Shown: in pieces, positions 49,027-57,640 of the stretch
Layout of the letters: the number at the start of each line of letters is the position of its first letter
Numbering within the stretch: position 1 is the stretch's first letter
Notes under the pieces: model-generated
The model's database searches: none
What the model was told of the DNA's origin: nothing
What the model saw: the letters and a program-made list of their open reading frames with translations, nothing else
DNA from: Aromatoleum bremense
Lineage (GTDB): Bacteria; Pseudomonadota; Gammaproteobacteria; Burkholderiales; Rhodocyclaceae
NCBI RefSeq assembly: GCF_017894365.1
Contig: NZ_CP059467.1
Location: 3,968,001 to 4,032,000, forward strand
Direction of reading: 5' to 3'
DNA length: 64,000 nucleotides
Position numbers and translations under genes: made by a program

Positions 49027-49111
49027 GAACGATCCCTCCATTGTTGAACCTGGAGGCAATTGTCCACGTCGATCACGTGCCCTGGAATAACGCCGGTCAG
49101 TTACCGCTTAC

Positions 49112-49119
49112 GGGTAAGC
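49112..49119. repeat. IS66 8-bp target-site duplication, right copy
   Basis: GGGTAAGC, identical to 46681-46688; it lies within the DUF262 coding sequence (PLT R codons). Confidence 0.92.
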
Positions 49120-49637
49120 GGCACGCCGCTGTTCACACGTTCGAAGATATCCAGCCTCGCACGTTCCGGCACCTTAGCGTCAATCACATACAGCACTAGA
49201 TTGCAGTCTTCGATGCGGTTCTGCAGCTTCGGGGAGAGATCTCGGAAGTGCTTTAGATGAAGCTCAGCCTGATCGGGAAGTCTCAACCGTAGATTGTTAT
49301 TCACAAATCGCTGAAAAGTTGACAGTCGTTGCAGTCCGTCGACGACAACCATTCTCCCCTGTGCATCCTCGGCCAAGTAGAAAACGGGCAGCGGAATCCT
49401 CATGAGTACTGACTCTATGAGCTTACTCTGCTTATCCTCTGGCCAGATGAAGTCGCGCTGGAACTCGGGGTCCATAACAAACGACCCCTTCTCAATCCGG
49501 CGAAGAACGTCGTGGACCGTGCGATTCTCGTTGCGAATTAGAACGGTGTCTATCGGGTAATCACCCCAAGACGCGTCCTCATCACCGCCAATGCCCTCAA
49601 TCTCTTCGTCGGTCGGATTAGTATTCTGAGTATTCAT
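49112..49637 (-). pseudogene. DUF262 gene, 5' part (interrupted by IS66)
   Basis: From ATG 49637 about 172 residues are read to the insertion. DUF262 hallmarks: PEFQRDFIWPEDKQSKLIES, IPLPVFYLAEDAQGRMVVVDG, then DGLQRLSTFQRF (DGQQR-like motif) and RVNSGVPLT. DUF262 proteins bind or hydrolyse nucleotides through this motif, as in GmrSD. The intact protein would be about 365 residues, without the DUF1524 nuclease of GmrD. First gene of the cassette; the frame terminates 3 codons into the IS. Confidence 0.85.
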
Positions 49638-49672
49638 TGGACTCTCAAACGATCATTGTGCCGGTCGACATT

Positions 49673-52507
49673 CTACGCAGTTACCCGAAAGACCTTCATC
49701 ACCTCATCCCCCAGGTGATTAATCACCTTCACCGCAATCCTTCCCGACTTCGGCTTCTCGAACGGCCGTGAGGTATCGCTGTTCAACGTCGCCCACGCCT
49801 CCGCATCGATCTCCGCCTTCAGCGTCGTCTTCAGCGCCTTGTACGGGTCGTTGGCGCCGAGGAAGTAGGCGTGGCGGACGAAGAAGGATTCCATGTTGTA
49901 GTCGGTGTCGATGAACCAGCAGGCAATGCCTGCGGGGCCGTCGCTGCGGACTTCGCCGGTGTTGGGGTGGAAGACGTCGACGCCGTTGACCTTGACCTGG
50001 AGCTTGCCGTCTCCGGATTCGAGGATGTCGATATCGGGCTCGCCAAAGATGACGAAGAGGTTGCCCTTGCCGGTGTTCTTGAGGTCGTCGGCCATGTGGA
50101 GGTCGGCATTCATGCGGGCTTTGAGGACCGGGATGCGGCCGAGCTTCTCGAACTCGCTGGAGTGGGCGTCGTAGTTGAAGGCGCAGGCGATGAGCACGTC
50201 GAAGTCGGCGTCGCCGGCTTCGCGGGCGGCTTCGACGAGGTCGGGGCGGGAGACGGTGCCGAATTCGGGGCCAATGAAGATGGCAGCGCGGCGTTCCTTG
50301 CCTGATTCGGGGTCGCCTTCGATGTAGCGGCCTTCGGCGCAGATCAGCTCGCCGGGCCAGGGCACGAGCGAGGTGAAGGCGATGCGATCTTCCTTGTGCG
50401 CCTGTTGTACGCCGGCGGTCTTGAGGTTTTCGAGGATCATGCGGGTGAAGTCGCGTTCCTCGCCTCCGTCGCCATAATCCGCTCCGGGTTCGGCGGTGCG
50501 GTTGTGGTCGTCGATGATGTCGCCGTTCTCGTCGACGCCGAGCATGCGGTGGGGCGACAGGCTCTCGACGGTGAAGGGGCCGGCGACGCGGACCTTCTTC
50601 CTGTCCTCGTAGGGCTTGTCGTAGAGGTATTCGGTGTCGGCCTTGGCGGCGATGGAGGCGTCGATCTCCTTCTGGCGGGCGACGCGGGCCTGCCACCAGT
50701 CGGCGTGCGCCTGCTTGGCCGTATCCGGCCATTCGGCGTCGGCCTCGAGCGTGATTTCCCATTCTTCCCAGGTTTTGCCGAGCACTTGGTTGAGCTGTTG
50801 GCGCAGCGGTTCGAGGGTCTGCTGGTATTGCTCCCAGATGACGTCGATCTCGGCGTTGTTGGCGATGGACTTCAGCGTGATGTGGGGGACGCGCTCGTAG
50901 ACGAAGCCGTGGGCGATGCTGCCACGGGTGGGCTGGCTCGACGGGGCGCTGCGGGCGAGCTCGGCTTCCTTCAGCTGACCTTCGCGGCTGTCCGCGAGGA
51001 GGTAGTAGGGGTAGCGGGCGCCCATGATGCGGGCGCGGGCCAGCGCCAGGGCGACGCGGGAGGTGTCGATGGTGATCCAGCGGCGGCCCCATTGCTCGGC
51101 GACGTAAGCCGTGGTGCCGGAGCCGCAGGTTGGATCGAGTACGAGGTCGCCAGGGTCGGTAGCCATGAGGAGGCAGCGCTGAATGACCTTTGTGTCAGTC
51201 TGAACTACATACAAACGAGCGTCACCAACGAATCCACCTCCGGCGGTGTCTAGCCAAACGTTGTTTCTTTTCTGCGTTGCATAGTCCTTCCAATAACGAA
51301 CAAATCGCAGTGTGTTTCCTTTCCGAATGAGGCGCGCAGCCTTCGAAAGTCGACACATATTCGCTTCGGTCGTCGTCCAGTGCCGGTTCTTTGGCACTGA
51401 GTACCGAGCCCCTTCGAACTGAAATTCATATCCCAGCGATTCAATCCAACCATCCGAATTCAATGGATTTCGAGCGAGCAACTCGCCTTGCTTCCACAAC
51501 TCTCTTGCAGTCGCAGCGCCAAACTCGCTCTTCGGCCGCCGATCGAACGGCCTCACTTCCACTGTATCGAAGAACGCCAAGTCCTCGTCCGAGAGGTCCT
51601 TAACCTCAGGAACCGAACGAAACTTCAGCTCAGACTGTTTCTTCGCAAACCAGACTATGTGGTCAAAATTGGATTGCAGATAGTTTGTGTCGAAAGCGCC
51701 AGATTTCTTAAATGAAATAACAGCGACGAGATTCTCATCGCCAAACACCTCATCCATCACCGCCCGCACCCGGTGCACGTTCTCGTCCCCAATCTGCACG
51801 AAGATCGACCCCGACTCCGTCAACAAATCCCGCGCCACCGTCAGCCGGTCGCGCAGATAGGTGAGATATGAGTGAATCCCGTCGCGCCAGGTATCGCGAA
51901 ACGCCTTGACCTGCTCCGGCTCGCGGGTGATGTGCTCGGCATTGCCGTCCTTGACGTCGCGGCTGGTGGTGCTCCACTGGAAGTTGCTGTTGAATTTGAT
52001 GCCGTAGGGCGGATCGAAGTAGATGCATTGCACCTTGCCGCGCAGGCCTTCGCGCTCGGCGAGGCTGGCCATGACCTGCAGACTGTCGCCGAGGATCATG
52101 CGGTTGGACCAGTGGCCGTCGTGGCGGTAGAACTCGGTCTTGGCGTTGTCGTCCGGCAGGCCGTTGAAATCCGCAAAGAGGTCGGGCTGGGCGTCGGCGT
52201 ATTCCGACCGCCTCTCGCTCTGTCGGCGCAGGTCGTCGATCAGCGCCTTGGGGTGGACCTTTTCCTGGATGTAGAGCGGCGGAGCGTTGACGACGAGGTC
52301 GGACCAGTCCTGCTGGTCCTTGCCGCGCCAGACAAGTTGCGGGTCAAGATCGCGGTTGCGGCGCTCGTAGGCGACGCGCACCGCCGAGCGCTCGTCCTTC
52401 TGCATCACCGACTGGTATTCGGCGGTGGGGATGTTGCGGCGGGTCGCGTCGTCGTGGGTGAGGGTGTCGACGGTCAGCGGCGCCGACTTGTTGTTCTGCT
52501 TCGCCAT
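49673..52507 (-). CDS. mod: Type III restriction-modification methyltransferase (Mod)
   Basis: 944 residues. Catalytic IYFDPPYGIKF at ~164 comes before the SAM-binding DPTCGSGTTAYVAEQW at ~457, the order of beta-class N6-adenine methyltransferases. The region between and after (~250-440) is the likely target-recognition part. It is longer than classical Mod (~650). It lies 17 bp after the Fic gene and 35 bp before the DUF262 gene. Expected to recognise DNA with Res and to methylate one strand. No repeat tract suggesting phase variation. Confidence 0.9.
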   Translation of the reverse strand: MAKQNNKSAPLTVDTLTHDDATRRNIPTAEYQSVMQKDERSAVRVAYERRNRDLDPQLVWRGKDQQDWSDLVVNAPPLYIQEKVHPKALIDDLRRQSERRSEYADAQPDLFADFNGLPDDNAKTEFYRHDGHWSNRMILGDSLQVMASLAEREGLRGKVQCIYFDPPYGIKFNSNFQWSTTSRDVKDGNAEHITREPEQVKAFRDTWRDGIHSYLTYLRDRLTVARDLLTESGSIFVQIGDENVHRVRAVMDEVFGDENLVAVISFKKSGAFDTNYLQSNFDHIVWFAKKQSELKFRSVPEVKDLSDEDLAFFDTVEVRPFDRRPKSEFGAATARELWKQGELLARNPLNSDGWIESLGYEFQFEGARYSVPKNRHWTTTEANMCRLSKAARLIRKGNTLRFVRYWKDYATQKRNNVWLDTAGGGFVGDARLYVVQTDTKVIQRCLLMATDPGDLVLDPTCGSGTTAYVAEQWGRRWITIDTSRVALALARARIMGARYPYYLLADSREGQLKEAELARSAPSSQPTRGSIAHGFVYERVPHITLKSIANNAEIDVIWEQYQQTLEPLRQQLNQVLGKTWEEWEITLEADAEWPDTAKQAHADWWQARVARQKEIDASIAAKADTEYLYDKPYEDRKKVRVAGPFTVESLSPHRMLGVDENGDIIDDHNRTAEPGADYGDGGEERDFTRMILENLKTAGVQQAHKEDRIAFTSLVPWPGELICAEGRYIEGDPESGKERRAAIFIGPEFGTVSRPDLVEAAREAGDADFDVLIACAFNYDAHSSEFEKLGRIPVLKARMNADLHMADDLKNTGKGNLFVIFGEPDIDILESGDGKLQVKVNGVDVFHPNTGEVRSDGPAGIACWFIDTDYNMESFFVRHAYFLGANDPYKALKTTLKAEIDAEAWATLNSDTSRPFEKPKSGRIAVKVINHLGDEVMKVFRVTA

Positions 52508-52524
52508 GGATTGGATTCCGGTAC

Positions 52525-53616
52525 TCAGGTCGTGCTGTCGCGTTGCATGACGGGTGCCGTCAGGATCGCGTAGAGCGGGGTGTTGATGTAGTAGTTGGTG
52601 CGCCCGATCCTGCGCTTTTCGAGTAGCCCGTCCGCCGCCAGCGTGTCGAGATACTTGGTGGCGGTCAGCCGCGACACCTTGAGATCGTTCTGCAGGAACT
52701 CGATCTTGGTGTACGGGTGGGTGAACAGATTGTTGATGAGATCCTGGCTATAGAAGCGGTAGTTCGAGCGGATGCGGTGCTTGACGTCGAGCAGCGTCGT
52801 CCGGATCGCGTGGATGGTGGCGATGGTCTCGGCCGCGGTTTCCTCAACCGCGGTGAGCATGTACATGACCCACTCCTCCCAGCTGTCGCGATCCCGCACC
52901 TCCTGCAGCAGCCGGTAGTAGTCCGGCTTGGTGCGGACGATGTAGCGACTCAGGTAGAGCACCGGAATGTCGAGCAGCCCCTGCTTGACGAGATACAGGA
53001 CGTTGACGATCCGCCCGGTGCGGCCGTTGCCGTCGTAGAAGGGGTGGATGCTTTCGAACTGATGGTGGATCAGCGCCATCTTGATCAGGGGGTCGGCATC
53101 GAACGCAGCCTCGTCGTTGATGAAGCGCTCGAGGTCGTCCATCAAGCCGGTAATGTGCTCGGGGTGCTGCGGCGGGGTATAGACAACCTCACCCATGCCG
53201 TTCTTGAGCGCGGTTCCGGGCAGCTTGCGGAACCCGGCATGGTTGCACTCGAGCTCGGCCTGAACCTGCAGGATGTGGTTGTTGGTCAGCAGGCCGGTCT
53301 CACGCACCAGCTGGTAGCCCTGCCACAGTGCCTGGCGGTAACGCAGGACTTCCTTGGTTGCCGGCGATGCGCCATCGTCTGCAGCGGCCTCGTCCTTGAA
53401 CAACTCGTCATGCGTGGTGACGATGTTTTCGATCGCGGAGCTATCCTTGGCTTCCTGGATGCCGAGGGTGTTGATCAGGATGCCCTGGTGGGGGATGGTC
53501 GCTGCGACGCCCTTCAGTTCGGCCAGTTGACGGCTGGCTGTGGCGAGCTTCTTGAGAATGGCGGGGGTATCGAAGCGACCCGGGACGAGCGCCTGGAGCG
53601 GTGCGAGATCGATCAT
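52525..53616 (-). CDS. Fic-family adenylyltransferase with winged-helix tail
   Basis: 363 residues from ATG 53616. Catalytic motif HPFYDGNGRTGR at ~189 is intact. An N-terminal inhibitory helix S59-x3-E63-N64 (SSAIEN) marks a class II self-inhibited Fic enzyme, so no separate antitoxin is needed. The C-terminal ~90 residues (LFTHPYTKIEFLQNDLKVSRLTA..) form a winged helix that may bind the upstream inverted repeat. It sits between res and mod. It likely transfers AMP to a target protein when released; whether it controls the RM system is inferred. Confidence 0.92.
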   Translation of the reverse strand: MIDLAPLQALVPGRFDTPAILKKLATASRQLAELKGVAATIPHQGILINTLGIQEAKDSSAIENIVTTHDELFKDEAAADDGASPATKEVLRYRQALWQGYQLVRETGLLTNNHILQVQAELECNHAGFRKLPGTALKNGMGEVVYTPPQHPEHITGLMDDLERFINDEAAFDADPLIKMALIHHQFESIHPFYDGNGRTGRIVNVLYLVKQGLLDIPVLYLSRYIVRTKPDYYRLLQEVRDRDSWEEWVMYMLTAVEETAAETIATIHAIRTTLLDVKHRIRSNYRFYSQDLINNLFTHPYTKIEFLQNDLKVSRLTATKYLDTLAADGLLEKRRIGRTNYYINTPLYAILTAPVMQRDSTT

Positions 53617-53637
53617 CGTTGCAGCCCCGTACACTGG

Positions 53638-53671
53638 ACGTATATAGGAAAAGCCGGATTCCTATATACGT
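53638..53671. promoter_or_regulatory. 13-bp-arm inverted repeat upstream of fic
   Basis: ACGTATATAGGAA and TTCCTATATACGT are perfect 13-bp arms around an 8-base spacer, 22 bp before the fic start. A related imperfect repeat follows (TGTATAGAA ... TTCTCGATACA, 53683-53710). This is the only gap in the res-fic-mod locus, so the site probably regulates fic and mod. The Fic winged helix is a candidate binder. It could also form an RNA hairpin. Confidence 0.6.
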
Positions 53672-53764
53672 CGTTCTCGACTTGTATAGAAAGGCGCAGT
53701 TCTCGATACACGTCGCGCCAGGAGGCCCCGGAGATTCGGCACACGCTCCGACTATTGGCAGCGC

Positions 53765-56700
53765 TCATTGGACAGCCTCGCCGGCGACTGCGTCGATCAT
53801 CCGCTCGAATTCCGCCTCCACCTTCTTGGCGAAGTCGTCCTGCATCTGCCAAACGTCGGTGAACTCGGCGAAAGCCCAGCGGCCGTACTTGGTAAGGTTG
53901 TTCACGCCGGGCACCCAATAGGTGTCCATGGTGGCCTTCTTCTCCTTGGCGTCCTCGCGGCGGTAGCCCTTGATCTCGACGACGAGGTGCAGCGGGTCGC
54001 TCATTTGGCCGCTCTCGCCGCTACCGTCGTCGACGAGGACGACGAAGTCCGGCAGGTACTTGCGCGTTTCGGAGCCGTAACGGTAGGGCACCTCGAGGCC
54101 GAGATTGTGGTTCTTGACGTAGGCCAGCACCTTCGGGTGCGCCTCGGCGACGCGACAGAATTCGGCCTCCCAGTCGCTGTCGAGGATCACCCAGTTGAGG
54201 TGGCTGCGGCGCGGGTCGGTTTGCCAGCGCTCGGTCTTCGAGGTATTGAAGCTGACGTGCGCGGTGGAGCCGGTGGGGTTGTAGGGGTCGAGCACGGCCT
54301 TGATCGGGCGCTCGCCTTCTAGCGCGCGGGTGATACCGGCGGTGATGCGCTCGCAGGCCATGTCGGCGAGTTCCTGGTACATGAGCTGGGCAGGGTAAGT
54401 CCCGCCCTTGCACTCCAGGCAGGCGTCGAGCCATTGCTTGGTGATGCGCTTCAACTGGCCGAAGAGGTGGAGCTTGGGCTCCTCGCCGTGATCGCGCCAC
54501 TTGTTGTAGAGCAGGCGCTTGGTGAGGTGCATCAGCAAGGTGGAATGACGCATGTCGCCGAGGTGTTCCACCGAGAGCACGACGCTCTCGCCGATGATGC
54601 CGCGGTTCTCGTTCTGGGTGGGGCCAACCAGGTCGGGGGTGAGCACCATCACCGAGTCATCGTTGAAGACGGCAGTGAGGCGTTCTTCGGGGAGTTCGAC
54701 GCGATAACCTTGGACGCGCGGAAAGCGGATTTCGAGCGCATCGCGATCCGGTCGCATCGCCTTAACATGAACAGTTTCGCGCGGCGGCTGTGGTGGCGCA
54801 ACGACCGGCTTGGCGGTGAAATCGAAGGGGATGCCGAGCACGTCGGCGTACTCGGTGTTGAAGAAACCCTCTTCGTTGAGATCGTAGGACTGGCGGCGCA
54901 GTGCGCGGCCGATGACCTGCTCACACAGCAACTGGGTGCCGAAGGCGCGCACACCCAGCACGTGGGTGACGGTGTTGGCGTCCCAGCCTTCGGTAAGCAT
55001 CGACACCGACACTACGCAGCGGATGGATTCGCCGAGTCGCCCTTCCTTGCCAACGGTGTTCATGACCTCGCGCAGCAAGTCCTGGTCGGTGATGTTCTCG
55101 GCGCGCTGACGGTCGCCGGTGCGCTTGATGATCTCGCGGCGGAAGCGCTCGATCTCGTCGGTGGCCATCTCGCGAAAGTTCTTGTCCAGCGCTTCGCCGG
55201 ATTCGAGTTGTTCGCTGTCGATCAGCAGGGTGCGCGGGCGGGCCAGCGGATTGCCGTGCTCGTCGAAGTTGCGGAACAGCGGCAGACGGCCGTTCTCCGG
55301 CGTTGCCGAACCGTCATCGTTCTCCCGCATGAAGCCGGAGATGTAGTCGTACACCAGCTTGGAGGTTGAAGTGTTGTTGCAGACGACGATGAAGCAGGGC
55401 GGCACGCGGATGCCCGCTTTCTCCCAAAGCTCGTAGGTCTTCTGGTAGTGGCCGTAGAGGGCTTCGAGCGCGGTCTGCAGTTCCACCGGCAGGCTGAGCG
55501 GGTCGAGCGTCTTGGCCTTGCCGCGGCCCTTCTTCGGCATGCGGCTGCGGATGTGTTCCCACAGGTTGCGAAACTTGGGCATTTCGCCGCCGGGAATGTT
55601 GTCGGCGACCGGCACGCGCGGCAGCTTGACGATGCCACACTCGATCGCGTCCATCAGCGAAAAGTCGCTCATGGTCCAGGGGAACAGGGTGCCCTCGGCA
55701 TAGCCGGAACCGCGCAGGAAAAACGGCGTGGCGGAGAGATCCATTACCCGGGCAATGCCGAGCTTGCGCTTGACCGCTTCGAGGCCCGAGATCCACAGGC
55801 GGGCGGCCTCGTTATTGTGTTCGGCTTCCTTCTTCTCGTCGCCCTTCAGGTCGTCGCCACCGAGGGTGTCGGCCTTCTCGCGATAACAATGGTGGGCTTC
55901 GTCATTGATGACCATGACGTTCTTCATGCCCATCAGTTCGGGTATGACGCGCTGGAGCATCTGCCCTTCGGTTTCGAGTGTGTCAAGGGGCGCACCGTCG
56001 CGGCCCTGCAGCAGCAGCCGGCCACCCTTCGACAACGGCATGCGCTCGCGCAGCTTGAAGGCGTGGTAGTTGGTAATGACGATCCGGGCGCGATCCAGTT
56101 CGCCCAGCATGTCGCTGGGCAGAAGCTCGCGACTGGCGTAGTAGCTGTCGGGGTCGTTGGGCTGCAACACGCGCAGGCGGTCGCGGATGGTCAATCCCGG
56201 GGCAACGAGCAGGAAACCGCGGGTGAAGCGGCGGCTGTTGGGATAGCGGACGGCATTGATGGTTTGCCAGGCAATAAGCATGGCCATCACCGTGGTCTTC
56301 CCTGCGCCGGTGGCGAGCTTGAGCGCGAGGCGCATCAGCTCGGGGTTGGCTTCGGCGTTGGCGTTGGCGAGGTGATCGAGGAAACGTTGCCCGTTCTTGC
56401 CGATCTGCGGGGCGACCTCGGTCAGCCAGATGGCGGTTTCGACGGCCTCGATCTGGCAGAAAAAAGGGCGGATACCGCTGAAGGGGTGATGCCGCCAGTG
56501 TTGGAGGAGGCGAGCCGTCTCGGGGGTGACGCGCCAATCACTGGGATTGGGTAGCTGGCGCCACTTGTCGACTTCCGCACGCACTGCGTTGATCGTGGCA
56601 GTGTGGTCGTATTGCTGAGCTTCGGAGGAAAGCCCCTTGCCCTCGTCGAACAGCAGCGCCGCCTGCTGACCGCCTTTTTGCTTACGGGGCTTGGGTATCG

Positions 56701-56836
56701 GCGTGATGAACTCGGCCCGGCGCCGGCTTTCGACGATTCGTTGGGTCGGCTGCCCCTGCTCGTCCAACTCCCAGTGGCTTGCCGGATAGCCGTAGGGCGA
56801 GTTGAGGATGGGATGTTCGAAGAATGGATTATTCAT
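53765..56836 (-). CDS. res: Type III restriction enzyme, Res subunit
   Basis: 1023 residues. DEAD/DEAH helicase: Walker A ATGAGKTTVM (~175), VINDEAHHCY (~300), LSATPF and the later VSMLTEGWDANTVTHV and QVIGRALRRQSY motifs. A C-terminal PD-(D/E)xK nuclease is suggested by LPDFVVLV..LVVEIKGYR (~945-970). The helicase and nuclease look intact. It is transcribed first, followed by fic and mod, a reversed order from the usual mod-res. It cuts unmethylated DNA after translocation together with Mod. Confidence 0.93.
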   Translation of the reverse strand: MNNPFFEHPILNSPYGYPASHWELDEQGQPTQRIVESRRRAEFITPIPKPRKQKGGQQAALLFDEGKGLSSEAQQYDHTATINAVRAEVDKWRQLPNPSDWRVTPETARLLQHWRHHPFSGIRPFFCQIEAVETAIWLTEVAPQIGKNGQRFLDHLANANAEANPELMRLALKLATGAGKTTVMAMLIAWQTINAVRYPNSRRFTRGFLLVAPGLTIRDRLRVLQPNDPDSYYASRELLPSDMLGELDRARIVITNYHAFKLRERMPLSKGGRLLLQGRDGAPLDTLETEGQMLQRVIPELMGMKNVMVINDEAHHCYREKADTLGGDDLKGDEKKEAEHNNEAARLWISGLEAVKRKLGIARVMDLSATPFFLRGSGYAEGTLFPWTMSDFSLMDAIECGIVKLPRVPVADNIPGGEMPKFRNLWEHIRSRMPKKGRGKAKTLDPLSLPVELQTALEALYGHYQKTYELWEKAGIRVPPCFIVVCNNTSTSKLVYDYISGFMRENDDGSATPENGRLPLFRNFDEHGNPLARPRTLLIDSEQLESGEALDKNFREMATDEIERFRREIIKRTGDRQRAENITDQDLLREVMNTVGKEGRLGESIRCVVSVSMLTEGWDANTVTHVLGVRAFGTQLLCEQVIGRALRRQSYDLNEEGFFNTEYADVLGIPFDFTAKPVVAPPQPPRETVHVKAMRPDRDALEIRFPRVQGYRVELPEERLTAVFNDDSVMVLTPDLVGPTQNENRGIIGESVVLSVEHLGDMRHSTLLMHLTKRLLYNKWRDHGEEPKLHLFGQLKRITKQWLDACLECKGGTYPAQLMYQELADMACERITAGITRALEGERPIKAVLDPYNPTGSTAHVSFNTSKTERWQTDPRRSHLNWVILDSDWEAEFCRVAEAHPKVLAYVKNHNLGLEVPYRYGSETRKYLPDFVVLVDDGSGESGQMSDPLHLVVEIKGYRREDAKEKKATMDTYWVPGVNNLTKYGRWAFAEFTDVWQMQDDFAKKVEAEFERMIDAVAGEAVQ

Positions 56837-57291
56837 GCGCGCTTGCGGTCATCCGTTCGCAGGTTTCTACCTCGCGAGACACATTTACGGGGATCTCGCG
56901 ATCGTTGCGGAATGGAATACCAGCGTCCGCTTCGTTCAGCGCCAGCAATTATGCCAATGTTTATCGCGTACCCCCGAAATTCCCTTACCCGTTCATGCGC
57001 CTCGTATCCTCCGGCCACAAGAAGCAGGGGCCGAACTTCGAACTCATCCGAAACTCCGGCACGCCATCAGGATGAATCGCTCACCCGTCCGACATCATTT
57101 TTTTGTGGAAACGGGATGAATAGTACATAACCGCAATCGAGTTTGAACGGCACAAAGTCACGGCGGGGCGGACTGGCTGGGGCGCCGGCGGGCCGCCAGT
57201 GCCGCCTTTCTTGACGTCACTCAAGTACTTGTCCGCTTGGCCGAGTATCTTGCTCACCACATCCCGCCCTGCCCGTCCTGTCACCCCGAGA
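56837..57291. other. 455-bp intergenic stretch
   Basis: Upstream of res (minus) and before the DUF3079 gene (plus). Short open frames exist on both strands but none was recognised and none has a persuasive ribosome site. The res promoter must be here; not identified. Confidence 0.35.
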
Positions 57292-57504
57292 ATGGCCAAG
57301 AAATTCCCGCTGCATCCCAAACATCCCGAACGCATCTGCTGGGGGTGCGACAAGTATTGCCCGACGGATTCGCTTGCGTGTGGGAACGGCTCCGGGCGGA
57401 CGATGCACCCGGCGGAGATGCTCGGCGACGACTGGTACACCTACGGCGACTGGGACCTGGAGCCCGCCGAGGAAGCGAAGAAGCCGGAGGACAGCTCGTC
57501 CTGA
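57292..57504 (+). CDS. DUF3079 family small protein
   Basis: 70 residues from ATG 57292. MAKKFPLHPKHPERICWGCDKYCPTDSLACGNGS is typical of DUF3079; four cysteines (CWGCDKYC, AC) suggest metal binding. Function unknown. It ends where an acetyltransferase fragment begins on the other strand. Confidence 0.9.
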   Translation: MAKKFPLHPKHPERICWGCDKYCPTDSLACGNGSGRTMHPAEMLGDDWYTYGDWDLEPAEEAKKPEDSSS

Positions 57505-57639
57505 TAGCCGGGTAGCCGCCAGAAGGTTTCCGGCACGATGCCCAGATCGGCCGTCGCCGGGGGGCGCTTCGGATTGAAGGGTTCGTCGTCGCTGCCGGTC
57601 CACGACGGCATGACCAGCGTGCCGTCGGGGCCGAGGCCG
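57497..57639 (-). pseudogene. Aminoglycoside 3-N-acetyltransferase-like fragment
   Basis: The minus strand encodes about 47 residues (GPDGTLVMPSWTGSDDEPFN.. and DLGIVPETFWRLPG) that match part of AAC(3)/YokD-type acetyltransferases. No start or stop of its own; it is a remnant that abuts the aminotransferase stop and the DUF3079 gene end. Cannot make a functional enzyme. Confidence 0.6.
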
Positions 57640-57640
57640 G

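Larger units (their letters stand above)
46689..49111 (-). mobile_element. IS66-family element, complete, 2423 bp
   Basis: The ends are inverted repeats matching at 20 of 22 positions (GTAAGCGGTAACTGAC start). Three genes tnpA, tnpB and tnpC are on the minus strand in the standard order. The element is flanked by GGGTAAGC on both sides and its removal restores the DUF262 reading frame. Size and gene set are those of a functional IS66. Insertion appears recent because flanking frames are otherwise intact. Confidence 0.95.

Noticed and set aside
49673..52507. BREX or DISARM locus
   Set aside because: No PglX, BrxL, PglZ or DISARM helicase genes; the pair is a type III Res/Mod system.
57081..57440. 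Minus-strand 119-codon frame
   Set aside because: Overlaps the recognised DUF3079 gene in antisense and has no recognisable domain.
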